A stretch of DNA of 64,000 nucleotides, taken from VAZQ01 sp963840535. GTDB taxonomy: Bacteria; Pseudomonadota; Alphaproteobacteria; Rhizobiales; Xanthobacteraceae. A program made the translations under genes and the position numbers. How positions within the stretch are numbered: the first letter of the stretch is position 1; each line of letters opens with the position of its first letter. Below the pieces are notes generated by a model that ran no database searches, was not told the origin of the DNA, and saw only the letters and a list, made by a program, of their open reading frames with translations. Positions 1 to 10,310 of this stretch are shown here, piece by piece. The stretch spans positions 23,654 through 87,653 of the forward strand of contig CAWIZJ010000062.1 in NCBI GenBank assembly GCA_963840535.1, written 5' to 3'.

Positions 1-475
1 CGTTCATTCCGCTTCATCACCACCCTGATCGGTGCCGCTGTCCTCGCCGCCAGCTGCGGTCAAGGCCGCCGGCGACCTGTCGCGGCAGGAGCCGATCACC
101 GTCACGGTCGAGTTGGGCCGGCCGGGCCAGCATGTCTTCGTGCCCGACCGCCTGCGCTTCGAGACCGGCAAGCTCTACAAGCTCGTGCTGAAAAACCCGA
201 GCAGCGATCCGCACTACTTTACCTCGCACGGCTTCACCCAACTGATCTTCACCCGCAAGGTCCAGGTGGTGCAGGAGCGCGACGGCAAGGGCACGGTGCT
301 CGCCGAGTTCAAGGGCGCGATCCGCGAGATCGAGGTCTATCCGGGCCAGACCGCGGAATGGTGGTTCGTGCCGATCGCCACCGGCCGCGTCACCGACTTG
401 CGCTGCGGCATCGCCGGCGCCGGCGGCAAGACCCATGCCGACCACGGCATGGTGGGCGAGATCGTGATCGAGTGA
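1..475 (+). CDS. Cupredoxin-like periplasmic copper-binding protein (5' partial, frameshifted)
   Basis: The protein has a cupredoxin-like beta pattern: a VTVELG strand, LYKLVLKNPS, a central SDPHYFTSHGF segment, and a C-terminal WWFVPI...DLRCGIAGAGGKTHADHGM ligand region rich in His, Cys and Met. Proteins of this type bind copper in the periplasm. The first ~50 bases read in frame 1 as the core of a signal peptide (LIGAAVLAAS); the mature part continues in frame 2. One base is therefore probably missing near position 50, and the true start lies before the window. The family is clear from its His/Cys/Met layout, but metal specificity and partner are unknown. The gene converges on an L,D-transpeptidase gene 11 bases downstream. 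Confidence 0.7.
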
Positions 476-486
476 CACGCCGCCGT

Positions 487-910
487 CTATTGCACGACGA
501 TCCGGGTGCGGCTCAGCCCGTGTTGCTGAACCAGGGCAAACAGAACGGCGGCGTTCGAAGGATGCAGCCGGATGCAGCCCTTCGAGGCGCGCCCGCCCAG
601 GCGCCCGACATGCGTCGTGCCGTGAATGGCGTAGTTGCCGTCGTAGAAGATCGAGTACGGCATCGGCGCGCTGTTGTAGATGGTCGAGCGGTGATGCCGC
701 TTGAGCGACTGCGGCCGGAAGGTTCCGCTCGGCGTTCCGTAGATGCCGGTGGAGACCGCCCAGGAATAGCGCTGCTGTCCGTCGACGATCACCGACATGC
801 GCTGGCTCGACGTGTCGACCCTGACCACCAGGTCGGCGCGGGCATCGCCGGCATGCGGCCATCGACAGCGCAGACCGCAAGCGCGATCTGCGCCGGGCAA
901 GCGAGTCCAT
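487..910 (-). CDS. L,D-transpeptidase, YkuD family (small)
   Basis: This is a periplasmic peptidoglycan-crosslinking enzyme that uses an active-site Cys. The catalytic signature is visible as IHGTTHVGRLGGRAS followed by KGCIRLHPSNA, with the Cys and Arg of the SxGCIR box in place, and the upstream strand motif is YSWAVSTGIYGTPSGTF. At roughly 140 residues it is close to a bare YkuD domain. The N-terminus is spread over other frames. An ATG at 908-910 opens MDSLARR, the hydrophobic leader AQIALAVCAV lies in a second frame, and mature ADLVVRVDTS is in the third, so two indels near 850-900 are likely. A second, longer YkuD protein lies at 30.2-31.2 kb. Confidence 0.85.
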
Positions 911-1328
911 CGCGCCAAAGGGCCGGCCTGCACGAACGGTGGGAACGGTTTCGACCATGCCCAACCATACCATGTGCGGTGCTAATCCGGCGTTGCCGTG
1001 CTTCGACGGGAATCCACGGCGAGCCAAACGATGTGGCAACCACACGCGGCGCCGGTTGCCGGCTTTCCGCGCGTCGCATCGACCCCGACCCCGCTGACGG
1101 CGGCAGAGGGCCTGCAACCTTGAACGGCGGGCGTCCCCTGTGACCACGAGCCCTCGGCCTCGGAACGCCGCTGCCGCAGAAAAGGCGGTAAGTCCCGAAA
1201 GATCGTGCTCATGCCGCGATTCCCGCGGTCCGGAAAAGGGACGCTCCGGGGACGACGGTCGGGACCGGCGAGGCCGCGACGGGGAAACTCTCAATCGGAT
1301 GCCAGCATGACCACGACCAACACTGCCG
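911..1328. other. Intergenic region, no gene recognised
   Basis: This stretch separates the divergent L,D-transpeptidase and mepA genes and should hold both promoters. Open frames here show no family resemblance, and I see no convincing -35/-10 pair, repeat or RNA structure. Confidence 0.5.
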
Positions 1329-2273
1329 ATGGCGAGCCCGGCACAATCTCGAGCGGTGCACCGCCGCGCGTTGCTGGCGTCGTCGACCTTCGCGGCGGAC
1401 ATCGCAACCGCGCAGGACAGGGGCGCCGTCAATCCGGCACCGCTGCCGCCGCTCGAAAGACCCGATGACCCCGGCACGCCGGCCAAGGAACTGTTTGGGC
1501 GCAAGGGCGCGCCCGCGCAGGATCGAAGCGCGCACCATCGGCTCCTACGCCCGGGGTTGCCTCGCCGGCGGCGTTGCCATGCCGATCAACGGCAGAACCT
1601 GGCAGGTGATGCGGCTGTCGCGCAATCGCAACTGGGGCCATCCGAGCCTCGTGCAGTTTCTGGAGAATTTGGCCGAGCCAGGCGCCCAGCACGGGCTGGC
1701 GTGGGCTGCTGGTCGGCGACCTGTCGCAGCCGCGCGGCGGCCCGATGCGCACCGGCCATAACAGCCATCAGCTCGGCCTCGACGCCGATATCTGGCTCAC
1801 TCCGATGCCCGACCGCGAGCTGACGCGCCTCGAGCGCGAGGAGATGTCGGCGACCATGGTCGTGGCGGAGGACCGCCGCGATGTCGATCCGAAAGTGTGG
1901 ACGCCGGCACATCTGGCGGTGATCAAGGCGGCGGCGCTGCACCCGCGCGTGCAACGCATTTTCGTCAACGCCGCGATCAAGAAGGCGCTGTGCCGGGATG
2001 CCGGCAGCGATCGCGCCTGGCTCGGCAAGGTGCAGCCGTGGTGGGGCCACGACTATCATTTCCATGTGCGGCTGCGCTGTCCGTCCGACGATCCGGAGTG
2101 CGTTCCGCAGCCGCCGCGACCGGCGGACGACGGCTGCGGCAAGGAGCTCGACCACTGGTTTACGGACGCCATCTTGTACCCCAAGCCGTCGACCGATCCC
2201 GCCCAAGCCGAAGCCGCCGCTCAAGATGGCCGACCTTCCGACCGCCTGCCGCCAGGTGCTGCTGGCACCGTAA
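1329..2273 (+). CDS. mepA: Penicillin-insensitive murein endopeptidase MepA (frameshifted)
   Basis: MepA is a periplasmic zinc metallopeptidase of the LAS group that cuts D-Ala-meso-DAP crosslinks. Segments from three frames join into a normal MepA: a leader ending ATAQDRGAV, then ARTIGSYARGCLAGG and RLSRNRNWGHPSL (frame 1), then MRTGHNSHQLGLDADIWL with the first zinc His/Asp motif, and PWWGHDYHFHVRLRCP with the C-terminal HxH motif. The true C-terminus, LKMADLPTACRQVLLAP, is back in frame 1 and stops at 2273. Frame changes fall near 1500, 1700 and 2215. All metal-ligand motifs survive, so assembly indels are more likely than decay. Total length (about 314 codons) fits the family. Confidence 0.88.
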
Positions 2274-2388
2274 CGCCGCAGTCGCACGGAGCTCGTAGCC
2301 GGGGAAGGAGCGCAAGAAAAGCCGGCGCTCCCTGCGAGGCTACCCCGTCGCGGATTGCGCCCTGCAAGCGAGCAGCTACGATGCTGTC

Positions 2389-4803
2389 GTGATGAGCGCA
2401 CACGAGAACGCAAGTCCGGGCCCCGGCGAGCTCGACATCCTGCGCGAGCTCGAGAAGAAGGTGCTCTGGCTCGCCAGCTGGACCATCCATCACGCCAACC
2501 ATCTGCGCGAGGACGTCGACGGCCTGAAGGTCGGCGGACACCAGGCATCGTCCGCCTCGCTCGCCACCATCATGACCGCACTTTATTTCGCGTGCTGCGG
2601 CCGCAGGACCGCGTGGCCGTGAAGCCGCATGCAAGCCCGGTCTATCACGCCATCCAGTATCTGCTCGGCCGCCAGAGCCGGCAGAAGCTCGAGACCTTTC
2701 GCGGCTACAAGGGGGCTCAGAGCTATCCCTCGCGCACCAAGGACGCCGACGACGTCGATTTCTCCACCGGATCGGTCGGTCTGGGCGTGGCCCAGACGCT
2801 GTTCTCCTCGCTGGTGCAGGACTACGTGCGCGCCCACGGCTGGGGGCTGGAGCGCCCGGAGGGGCGCATGATCGCACTGGTCGGCGACGCGGAGCTCGAC
2901 GAGGGCAATGTCTTCGAGGCGATCCTCGAGGGCTGGAAGCAGGATCTGCGAAATTGCTGGTGGATCATCGACTACAACCGCCAGAGCCTCGACGCCGTCA
3001 TCCGCGAAGGACTGTGGTCGCGCTACGAGGCGTTGTTCCAGGCCTTCGGCTGGGAGGTCGTGATCCTCAAGTACGGCTCCCTGCTGAACGACGCTTTCCG
3101 CGAGCCCGGAGGCGAACGTCTGCGTCAATGGATCGACAATTGTCCGAACCAGCTCTATTCGGCGCTCGTGTTCCAGGGCGGCGCCGCCTGGCGCAAGCGG
3201 ATCAACGACGAGATCGGCGACCAGGGCGCGCTGACGCAGCTGATCGAGAAACGCTCCGACGAGGAGCTGGCGCGGCTGATGACCAATCTCGCCGGCCATG
3301 ACCTGCCGTCTTGCTCGATGCCTTCGGCCGGATCAACCGCGACACGCCGACCTGCTTCATCGCCTACACCATCAAGGGCTTCGGGCTGCCCTTCGCCGGC
3401 CACAAGGACAACCACGCCGGCCTGATGACGCCGGCGCAGATGGAACGTTTCCGCGCCGCGATGAACGTCCGTCCCGGACGCGAATGGGATGCCTTCGAAG
3501 GGCTGAGCATCGCACCCGACGTGCTGCAATCCTTCCTCGACCGCGTGCCCTTCGCCAAGGACGAGCGCCGCCGTCATGGCCGCGCACATTGCCGTTCCGA
3601 CGCGTCTCCCGGTGCCGCTGCAGCCGGTGATGTCGACCCAGCAGGGCTTCGGCAACCTGCTCAACGAGCTCGGGCGCGAGCACACCGAGATCGCCGACCG
3701 CATCGTCACCACCTCGCCCGATGTCACCGTCTCCACCAATCTCGGTCCCTGGGTCAACCGCCGCGGTCTCTACGCGCGCGAGACGATGGCGGATACCTTC
3801 AAGAGCGAGCGCATCCCGTCTACCTTCAACTGGGACTTCTCGCCCAAGGGCCAGCATATCGAGCTCGGCATCGCCGAGATGAACCTGTTCATCCTGCTGT
3901 CCGCGCTGGGTCTCTCACACTCCGTGCAACGGCGAGCGCCTCATTCCGATCGGGACGCTCTACGATCCCTTCATCCAGCGCGGGCTCGATGCCTTGAACT
4001 ACGCGTGCTACCAGGACGCCCGCTTCATCCTGGTAGCGACGCCCTCCGGCGTCACGCTCGCGCCCGAAGGCGGCGCGCACCAGTCGATCGCCACCCCGCT
4101 CATCGGCATGGCGCAGGACGGTCTCGCGGCGTTCGAGCCGGCATTCGTCGACGAGCTGGCGGTGATCCTCGCCTTCGCCTTCGACTATATTCAACGCGAT
4201 GCCGAGGGCGAGGATTCCGAGCGCAACTGGTTGCGGGACGAAACCGGCGGCTCCGTCTATCTGCGCCTCTCCACCCGGCCGGTGGAGCAGATCAATCGCG
4301 AGATGACGACCGAGCTCTCCCAGGCCATCGTCGCCGGCGCCTACTGGCAGCGCACGCCGGGTCCGAACTGCCAGGTCGTCGTCGCCTACACCGGTGCGGT
4401 CGCGCCGGAGGCGATCCAGGCGGTCGGACTGATGGCGGAGGACCGCCGTGACGTCGGCCTGCTTGCGGTCACCTCGGCCGACCGCATCAACGCCGGCTGG
4501 ACAGCGGCGCAGCGTGCGCGCGAACGCGGCCTCGTTCACGCGCGCTCGCATATCGAAAAGCTCCTGGACCAGGTTCCCTCGAATTGCGGGATCGTGACGG
4601 TGCTCGACGGCCATCCCGCGACGCTTGCCTGGCTCGGCGCGGTGCATGGCCATCGCGTGCGACCGCTCGGGGTCGAGCATTTCGGGCAGACCGGCTCGAT
4701 ACCGGATCTCTATCGGCACTACGGCATCGACGCCAATGCCATCGTGGCCGCGGCGGCGGCGCTCACGCCCGGGCGCCCAATTCGGCATCTCAAGGCGCTT
4801 TGA
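2389..4803 (+). CDS. aceE: Pyruvate dehydrogenase E1-like (homodimeric transketolase-type) enzyme, frameshifted
   Basis: This is a thiamine-diphosphate 2-oxoacid dehydrogenase E1 of the homodimeric AceE type, expected in the cytoplasm, with pyruvate as the likely substrate. About 805 codons span the full family length. Landmarks in order are HANHLREDVDGLKVGGHQAS; HASPVYHAIQYLLGRQ; the TPP motif GDAELDEGN followed by WWIIDYNRQSLD; YTIKGFGLPFAGHKDNHAG; NLGPWVNRRGLY; IELGIAEMNLFILLSALG; PEGGAHQSIATPLIG; and the C-terminal VTVLDGHPATLAWLG. The gene is spread over all three frames, with changes near 2595, 3305, 3570 and 3925. No E2 or E3 gene is adjacent, so the complex is not encoded here. A paralogous transketolase-like role cannot be excluded. 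Confidence 0.85.
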
Positions 4804-4833
4804 CAGAACCGGACGGCGTCAATGGAGCATCAC

Positions 4834-6037
4834 ATGCGTGCGTTTTCCCTCCTCGCCTCCGCCCTGCTCCTCCTTGCCATGCCCGGTCCGCCGGCCTTGG
4901 CCCAGGCGAAAAAGAGCTCGCCGCCACCCCTGCGGGAAACGATCCGGTATTTCCAGTTTTCCGGCGATCTGCTGGGCGAGTTGCCGATCGATGGCATCCT
5001 GAAGGAGGTGCGGCTGGGCGCAAAGATCGTCTCGGCCGTGCTCGATGTTTGCCATTCGATCCCGAACGCCGAACCGCGCAAGGACCGGTTCGTGGTCAGT
5101 CTGAAAGTGGAGGGCGACCACATGACCGGCACGGGACAGAGCCAGGAGGAAAAGGTCCCGGTTACCGTGAACATCAACCGCACTCACACCGGAAGAACCG
5201 TCAACTTCGCCGGCGTCATCACCCGGGGGGAGACGAGAACCGAGGTGAGCTCGGCCGACAACACCGACATGAGCGAGGACGAATTTCGCGAAAACCAGCC
5301 GGCGGAGGAATTGATCGTCGCCACTCCGGCCGATTTCACCGAGGTCTCGCCGGGATCGGTCGCGATACGGGTCAAGCGCCCGTCGCTGATCGGGGTCGTC
5401 AACGAGCTCAGGAACCAAGGCGCGGCCGTCGATCTCGACTCTCTCACGACGGAATGCACGACGTTGCGCGCGGGCGAGCACGTCGTACGCGCCGAGATCG
5501 ATCCGGAACGGGCTGCGGCGATCGTGGCCAGGTTGAAGGCCTTGCCCGGAGTGGTAAACGCCGGCTGGACGACCGGGGATTACATCATCGACAATGCGGT
5601 GCGCCTCGAGGCGGCCGCCTGGCGCGGGCGCCGACGGCAAGCCGGACAAGAGCAGGCTTACCTCCTCGATCGCCGATTCCATCGCCAAGTCGCTCGATGC
5701 CAAGGTCGATGCAACCGCCTGGGACGCCGGGCGGGGCGAGCTTTCGCTCAAGCTCGTTCGACCCAATCAGGCCGTTCCGCAACTTCATCTGACCGACGTC
5801 CTCGAGTTCATCGCGACCATGGCTCCGGAGCGGCCCGGCTCGGATGCTGCCTTCATGGTCTGGCTGAAATACAGCGGGCTGGATACGGTCGATCGTGGTC
5901 CCGAGCCGCGCCTCAAATTCATGTCGAACGGAGGCGACCGGGAGGGGCCGATCGTAAGCGTGGATGATCTCGTACGCTCGCTCGCACGTGACTTGAGGGG
6001 TCAGTATTGGGATCCCAACACCAGTACCTGGCAATGA
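4834..6037 (+). CDS. Secreted protein of unknown function (frameshifted)
   Basis: The N-terminus (MRAFSLLASALLLLAMPGPPALAQA) is a textbook Sec signal peptide with an Ala-X-Ala cleavage site; an in-frame ATG 12 bases earlier (4822) is less likely. The mature protein of about 375 residues has alternating beta-rich segments (VPVTVNINRTHTGRTVNFAGV, GSVAIRVKRPSLIGVV) and a second half (DSIAKSLDAKVDATAW, LHLTDVLEFIATM, AAFMVWLKYSG) after a frame change near 5625. I do not recognise a family. It starts 31 bases after aceE, and its stop overlaps the ATG of the next gene, so these two envelope genes may be co-transcribed. Confidence 0.6.
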
Positions 6038-6452
6038 AGGGAACACCGGTCGGCGGGGCAGTGGCATCGCTACATCGGATTTCCGGGAGTAGACGCCATC
6101 CCGGCAGCTCGACGAGATCAGCCCGCGTTATCGGCAACATCGAGGCCGAGGTGCGCGGGCTCTCCACGTCCGTCGCCGAGGTTCGTCATTCCACCGCCGA
6201 GCAGCACCGAGACAGTCGGGAGCGGCTCGAAACGATCAGTGCACACGTCGAGAAGATCGAAGCCGACATGAAGCCGTTGGCCAAGACCGTGGCCACCATG
6301 GAGCCGATCGTCGCGGGCTACGTCGTGACTCGATGGAAGGTCGCGGGGCGTTTGCGCTCGGCGCCACGATCATCACGATGCTCGGATGGGTCGTGTCGCT
6401 GTTCGCGGGCAAGGTCGTCGCGTGGCTCCTGTCGCTGTTCGTGGCGAAGTGA
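6034..6452 (+). CDS. Coiled-coil membrane protein, DUF1515-like (frameshifted)
   Basis: Starting from an ATG that overlaps the preceding stop (ATGA), the protein contains a heptad-like helix (GNIEAEVRGLSTSVAEVRH, then RERLETISAHVEKIEADM). After a frame change near 6345 it continues as a transmembrane helix (ATIITMLGWVVSLFAGKVV) ending LLSLFVAK. This helix-plus-C-terminal-anchor layout resembles small DUF1515-type membrane proteins, often phage-associated. The N-terminal 40 residues are doubtful because another indel is likely there. The function is unknown. Confidence 0.5.
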
Positions 6453-6871
6453 GCTTGTCCGTGGCGGTGCCGGTGGCCTGAACGACCGTTCGATCAGTGT
6501 TTCTCCGCGCATGCCCGCATCGGCGCGATCTTACTTTTAGTCGAGACCCGTTCCTGGGCGCCCCGTAGTGAACAGGATTGCGCCGTCAGCCCCGGCTGAG
6601 GACTCGTGCTTTCATGGAGGGCACAGAACAGCAAATTGCGGTACTATTATGCTTAACAAAGTCAACTTCGTGCTGCCTCAGTGGCTAGGCTTCGCTATGC
6701 AACATGAGATGCTTGCCGATGTCGCTGACGGGTCATGACCAACAAACTCAGGATGAGCATAACGAGTCCGCTTATCCCTCAACAGCGGCGCTAAAGCGGA
6801 CATCCCGGAATCGTCGGTCAGTGCCAGAGCCGACATGAGCAGGTGCAGCATCACGCCTGCACCGACTTCGA
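6453..6871. other. Intergenic region with a small palindrome
   Basis: No gene is recognised. GTCCGCTT at 6766-6773 and its inverse AAGCGGAC at 6794-6801 form an 8-bp stem around a 20-nt loop. This resembles dispersed 'TCCGCT...AGCGGA' extragenic repeats, and the same core (TGTCCGCTAATG) occurs on the other side of the neighbouring ABC gene, where an IS110-family element has inserted. Confidence 0.5.
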
Positions 6872-7875
6872 TTACTCGATCACCTCGTCGGCGCGGGCAA
6901 GCAGCGTGGCCGGCACGGTGAGGCCGAGCGCTTTGGCGGTCTTGAGGTTGATAGCCAGCTCGAATTTCACTGGCGTCTGCACGGGCAGGCTCGCGGGCGG
7001 GTCGCCGCGTAAGATACGATCAACGTAGGACGCGGAGCGCCGCCACAGGTCATTCATCTCGGGGCCATAACCGATGAGCACCCCGCTCTCGACGTAGGAG
7101 CGAAAGCCGGCGACCGATGGTACGCGATGAGCGGCGAGAGAGACGCGATCAGCTCGCGATGACTGGCGCTCACCGGATTCGGCAGCACGAGGACCCCGGC
7201 GTGGGGTTCGCCTGCGAGCGCGCTGACCGCACGCTGGATGTCGGCGGCACCACGCACGTGGACTGCGTCGACATTGATTCTGAGCGCCGTGCCTGCTGCC
7301 TGCGCCGCGCGGTAGAACTCGAAGTTCGCAGCGATGCCCGGGTGCAGGAGGACCATGGCGCGCGTCAGCGCCGGGGCGACCTCTTTGAGGTGCTCCAGCC
7401 ACTTGCCACCCATCTCCGGCTCGAAGGCCGTAAAGCCGGTCAGATTGCCGCCCGGACGCCCCAAGCTTTCGACGAACCCGCTGCCGACCGGATCGCCGAC
7501 CGACACGAATACGACGGGGATCGACCGGTCGACCGCGCGCATTGCTATCACTGCCGGATTGCTCCAGACCACGATCAGCTCCGGGGCCGCGGCGACCAGC
7601 TCCAATGCCGCGGATTTCAACCGGTCCAAGTCGCTGGTCGCATGCCGGTAGACAATGCTCACATTCCGCCCCTCGGCCCAGCCAAACGCCTGCAGGCCCT
7701 TCTGGAAGGCGGCCATGCGCGGCGGGAGAGTTGCATCGGTTTCCGACATGGCCGTGAGCACGCCGACGCGCCGCAGCCGCTCGGACTGCTGCGCGCGCGC
7801 CGCGAGCGGCCACGCCGCCGCCGCGCCGCCGAGGAGCGTGATGAACTCGCGCCGTTTCAGTTGACCGAATTGCAT
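6872..7875 (-). CDS. ABC transporter substrate-binding protein (ABC_sub_bind family)
   Basis: This is a periplasmic binding protein of the ABC_sub_bind family, which is expanded in Bradyrhizobium-type genomes and has unknown ligands. The leader LKRREFITLLGGAAAAWPLAARAQQ is Tat-like and ends in a signal-peptidase site. It is followed by LRRVGVLTAMSE, IPVVFVSVGDPVGSGFVESL and PGGNLTGFT. The C-terminal block (YVDRILRGDPPASLPVQTP, then LTVPATLLARADEVIE) lies in another frame after a change near 7125. The length is normal at about 334 codons. Three relatives occur in the window (10.5, 41.6 and 42.6 kb). No permease or ATPase gene is adjacent. Confidence 0.85.
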
Positions 7876-8049
7876 CGGCTGCCCCTAGCCAGGCGGTGGC
7901 AGCATAGCGGATTGGCGAGCATCAAGTCAGGTGCTCGTTTGCAGTGCGGGATTTCGGCCCGGCTTATGTCCGCTAATGGGATGGTCCGGCCGTGCTCCTG
8001 CCCCGTCAGCGATAAGCTGGCCAGGGGCGCCAAAGACAAGGAGCAGGCC

Positions 8050-9114
8050 ATGTCTGAGAAACTCAATATCGCGATCGCCGTGATCGGTATCGATATCGGC
8101 AAGAACTCTTTCCACATTGTAGGGCTCGATCAGCGCGGTGCAATTGCGCTGCGGCAGAAGTGGTCACGTGGCCAGGTGGAAACGCGGCTCGCCAACTTGC
8201 CGCCGTGCCTGATCGGCATGGAGGCCTGCGTCGGCGCGCATCATCTCAGTCGCAAGCTACAGGCGCTTGGCCACGACGCCCGGTTGATGCCGGCCAAATA
8301 CGTGCGCCCGTATAGCAAGGGACAGAAGAACGACTTCAATGATGCGGAAGCGATTGCCGAGGCGGTGCAACGCCCGACGATGAGGTTCGTCGCGACCAAG
8401 ACCGTAGAGCAACTCGATCTGCAGGCGCTGCACCGCGTGCGCGAGCGATTGGTCAGTCAGCGCACCGGCATCATCAATCAGATCCGCGCCTTCATGCTGG
8501 AACGCGGCATCGCGGTGCGCCAGGGTATCCGTTTCCTGCGCGCCGAGTTGCCGGGCATCCTGGCGACGCGCAGCGATGTTCTCTCGCCCCGCATGCTGCG
8601 GGTGATCGAGGACCTGGCAGGCGACTGGCGCCGGCTGGACGAGCGCATCGAAGGGCTATCCAGCGAGATCGCGGTGCTGGCCGATCAAGATGCAGCATGC
8701 AAGCGGCTGATGACGGTGCCCGGCGTCGGGCCGATCATCTCGAGCGCGATGGTTGCGGCAATCGGCACTGGAGACGTGTTCTCCAAAGGCCGCGACTTCG
8801 GCGCTTGGCTTGGACTGGTGCCCAAGCAGATCTCGACCGGAGACCGCACCATCCTCGGCAAGATATCGAAGCGCGGCAATCGTTACCTGCGCGTCCTATT
8901 CGTGCAAGCGGCGTGGGTCGTGCTGATCAAGCCGAAGAGCTGGGAACGCCACGGGCTCAAGCCCTGGATCGAGGCCGCCAAGAAGCGGCTCCATCACAAC
9001 GTGCTGGCGATCGCGCTCGCCAACAAGCTGGCCCGCATCGCCTGGGCCGTCCTCAACAAGGAGCGCAACTTCGAATGCATCAGGACGGACAAGATGGCGT
9101 CCCGACCGGCTTGA
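8050..9114 (+). CDS. IS110/IS1111-family transposase (DEDD recombinase)
   Basis: The intact protein has 354 residues. The N-terminal RuvC-like domain begins AVIGIDIGKNSFHIVGLD (first Asp) and has LIGMEACVGAHH (Glu) and KNDFNDAEAIAEA (Asp pair), forming the DEDD set. A coiled linker follows (LHRVRERLVSQRTGIINQIRA), then the Tnp20 domain with LMTVPGVGPIISSAMVAAIG and GAWLGLVPKQISTGDR plus GKISKRGNRYLR. The ATG at 8050 follows the purine-rich AAGGAGCAGG and starts the conserved domain directly; longer upstream reading is non-coding. The enzyme would recombine element ends with target DNA under guide-RNA direction. Confidence 0.93.
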   Translation: MSEKLNIAIAVIGIDIGKNSFHIVGLDQRGAIALRQKWSRGQVETRLANLPPCLIGMEACVGAHHLSRKLQALGHDARLMPAKYVRPYSKGQKNDFNDAEAIAEAVQRPTMRFVATKTVEQLDLQALHRVRERLVSQRTGIINQIRAFMLERGIAVRQGIRFLRAELPGILATRSDVLSPRMLRVIEDLAGDWRRLDERIEGLSSEIAVLADQDAACKRLMTVPGVGPIISSAMVAAIGTGDVFSKGRDFGAWLGLVPKQISTGDRTILGKISKRGNRYLRVLFVQAAWVVLIKPKSWERHGLKPWIEAAKKRLHHNVLAIALANKLARIAWAVLNKERNFECIRTDKMASRPA

Positions 9115-9541
9115 GCGTCGCGCCGTGCTCGCGCCCGTCAAGGCATGGCCTGGGAACGCCGGAGCCAGAGGCGAGCCAAGCGCGACGGCCAGCCTTGACG
9201 GCCTCCTGCGCGCGGCGCCTGCGCACAAGCACAGGCCGGGACGAAGGAACGACCCCACGGCACGAACAAAGGAACTGCACGAGATGAGGAGCGATCAATG
9301 ACGTAGTCCTACAACCTGTTTCCCGCCGAGGTCTGCGAGAGGATGAGACGAGATGGAGGATCGGTCTTCCCGGCGCATGCGAACACTGGTGACCCGAATG
9401 GCCCGCTCGAGGCCTGTCCGCTAATGAGATCGCAGGCGCGCTGATATCCATGATGGCCGGGAGCTCAACACGCTCCAATCAGAGGCCGGATACATTGATG
9501 CAAGACCGCACATCCGCCAGATCAACGAACCCTCTTGCAAC
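9115..9541 (+). ncRNA. Candidate bridge/seek guide RNA region in the IS1111-type right end
   Basis: This 430-nt non-coding stretch lies between the transposase stop and the right inverted repeat, the position of the guide RNA in IS1111-group elements. It contains TGTCCGCTAATG at 9415-9426, identical over 12 nt to the left target flank at 7967-7978, and TGACCC at 9390-9395, the complement of GGGTCA just outside the right end. One guide matching the left half and one complementary to the right half is the arrangement expected of a target-binding loop. RNA boundaries are not determined. Confidence 0.5.
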
Positions 9542-9560
9542 GCACGGCCGGACCATACAT

Positions 9561-9916
9561 GCGGGTCATGAACGGCCCAATGCGCAACGTCCGCGTTGAA
9601 TTTGGTGCACCTCGGTAAGCGGACCTATAGCCGCCCCCCGCGAGCCAAGCGGGCCATAAGATTTACCGCCCGCCGGAGCTGGGTGGTCTCGGCACTACGA
9701 CCGCCGTGCTTCCAGGCGTTCCTATTTCCCTTTGGCGGTCCCGGCGACTTGCCGCCGTGCAATCTGCACCGGCCGTTCGGCATCGCTGGTGACTATCCTT
9801 AGCTGGCGACAGGTAAGTGCTGGCAGGGAGTTCGGCGGATCTAATTTGCGACAGGCACAGGACTTATGTGCAGGTTGGCGCGGTACTGGCGCGAACCTGA
9901 CGGTCGGTGCGACTGC
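9561..9916. other. Intergenic region, no gene recognised
   Basis: This lies between the IS element and a small hypothetical gene. Short frames occur but none has a recognisable motif; they may be remains of a decayed gene. Confidence 0.4.
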
Positions 9917-10310
9917 TCATCCTGGCATAAGGAACTGCTCTACCTGGCGGCGAATCTCGTGCTTGAGCGCCTCGATCTGGTGCGGGTATTGGTAGGTTTC
10001 GTTGCCGAGCGATATCAGCCCCCCTTGAAGGGTGAAATCAAGGGGGAGCGGTCGAGACAGTTTGGTTGATGTCACCCTTGCCGTCCGGCGCAGCTTTTGA
10101 TCGTCGAGGGGCTCCCATCTGGGATCGATCTCGACTATTGCACCTACTGTATGCAGCGCTTGGTTCATCCGCATCAGGTATTCCTTGATCGGTTGGAATA
10201 TTTGCTTCGCTTGCTCTTCTACTAAGACGATCACTTTGCTTCTCTTTGTTTTGCCGCGCTTGTTGCACATTGCGGATCAGGGAAGAGAACTCATCGCTGT
10301 CGTCACTCAT
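9917..10310 (-). CDS. Hypothetical protein, about 130 aa (one frameshift)
   Basis: The N-terminus MSDDSDEFSSLIRNVQQARQ is in one frame (ATG at 10308-10310), and the rest (SKVIVLVEEQAKQIFQPIKE, MRMNQALHTVGAIVEIDPRW, NETYQYPHQIEALKHEI) is in another after a change near 10235. Charged, mostly helical, no signal peptide, no Cys. Its G+C content and codon use look lower than in neighbouring housekeeping genes. Function is unknown; it sits among mobile fragments and may be accessory. Confidence 0.5.

Larger units (their letters stand above)
7967..9560 (+). mobile_element. IS110-family element, IS1111-type, apparently complete
   Basis: A 15-bp perfect inverted repeat marks the subterminal ends: ATGGTCCGGCCGTGC at 7981-7995 and GCACGGCCGGACCAT at 9542-9556. 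Between them is one intact DEDD transposase, a short 5' non-coding part (about 55 nt) and a long 3' non-coding part (about 430 nt). Subterminal inverted repeats plus a long right-end non-coding region are typical of the IS1111 subgroup, where the guide RNA is encoded in the right end. The left flank (TGTCCGCTAATG, 7967-7978) and right flank (GGGTCATGA after the repeat) look like halves of one extragenic repeat that was the target. Exact termini are inferred. Confidence 0.75.

Noticed and set aside
17..1504. Minus-strand 495-codon open frame through the L,D-transpeptidase and cupredoxin
   Set aside because: Only a short middle part (MDSLARR) belongs to the transpeptidase start; the rest is an antisense shadow.
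7967..9426. The 12-bp TGTCCGCTAATG pair as a target-site duplication of the IS110 element
   Set aside because: The second copy is inside the right non-coding region, 115 bases before the right inverted repeat, and IS110 elements usually make no duplication; a guide match fits better.
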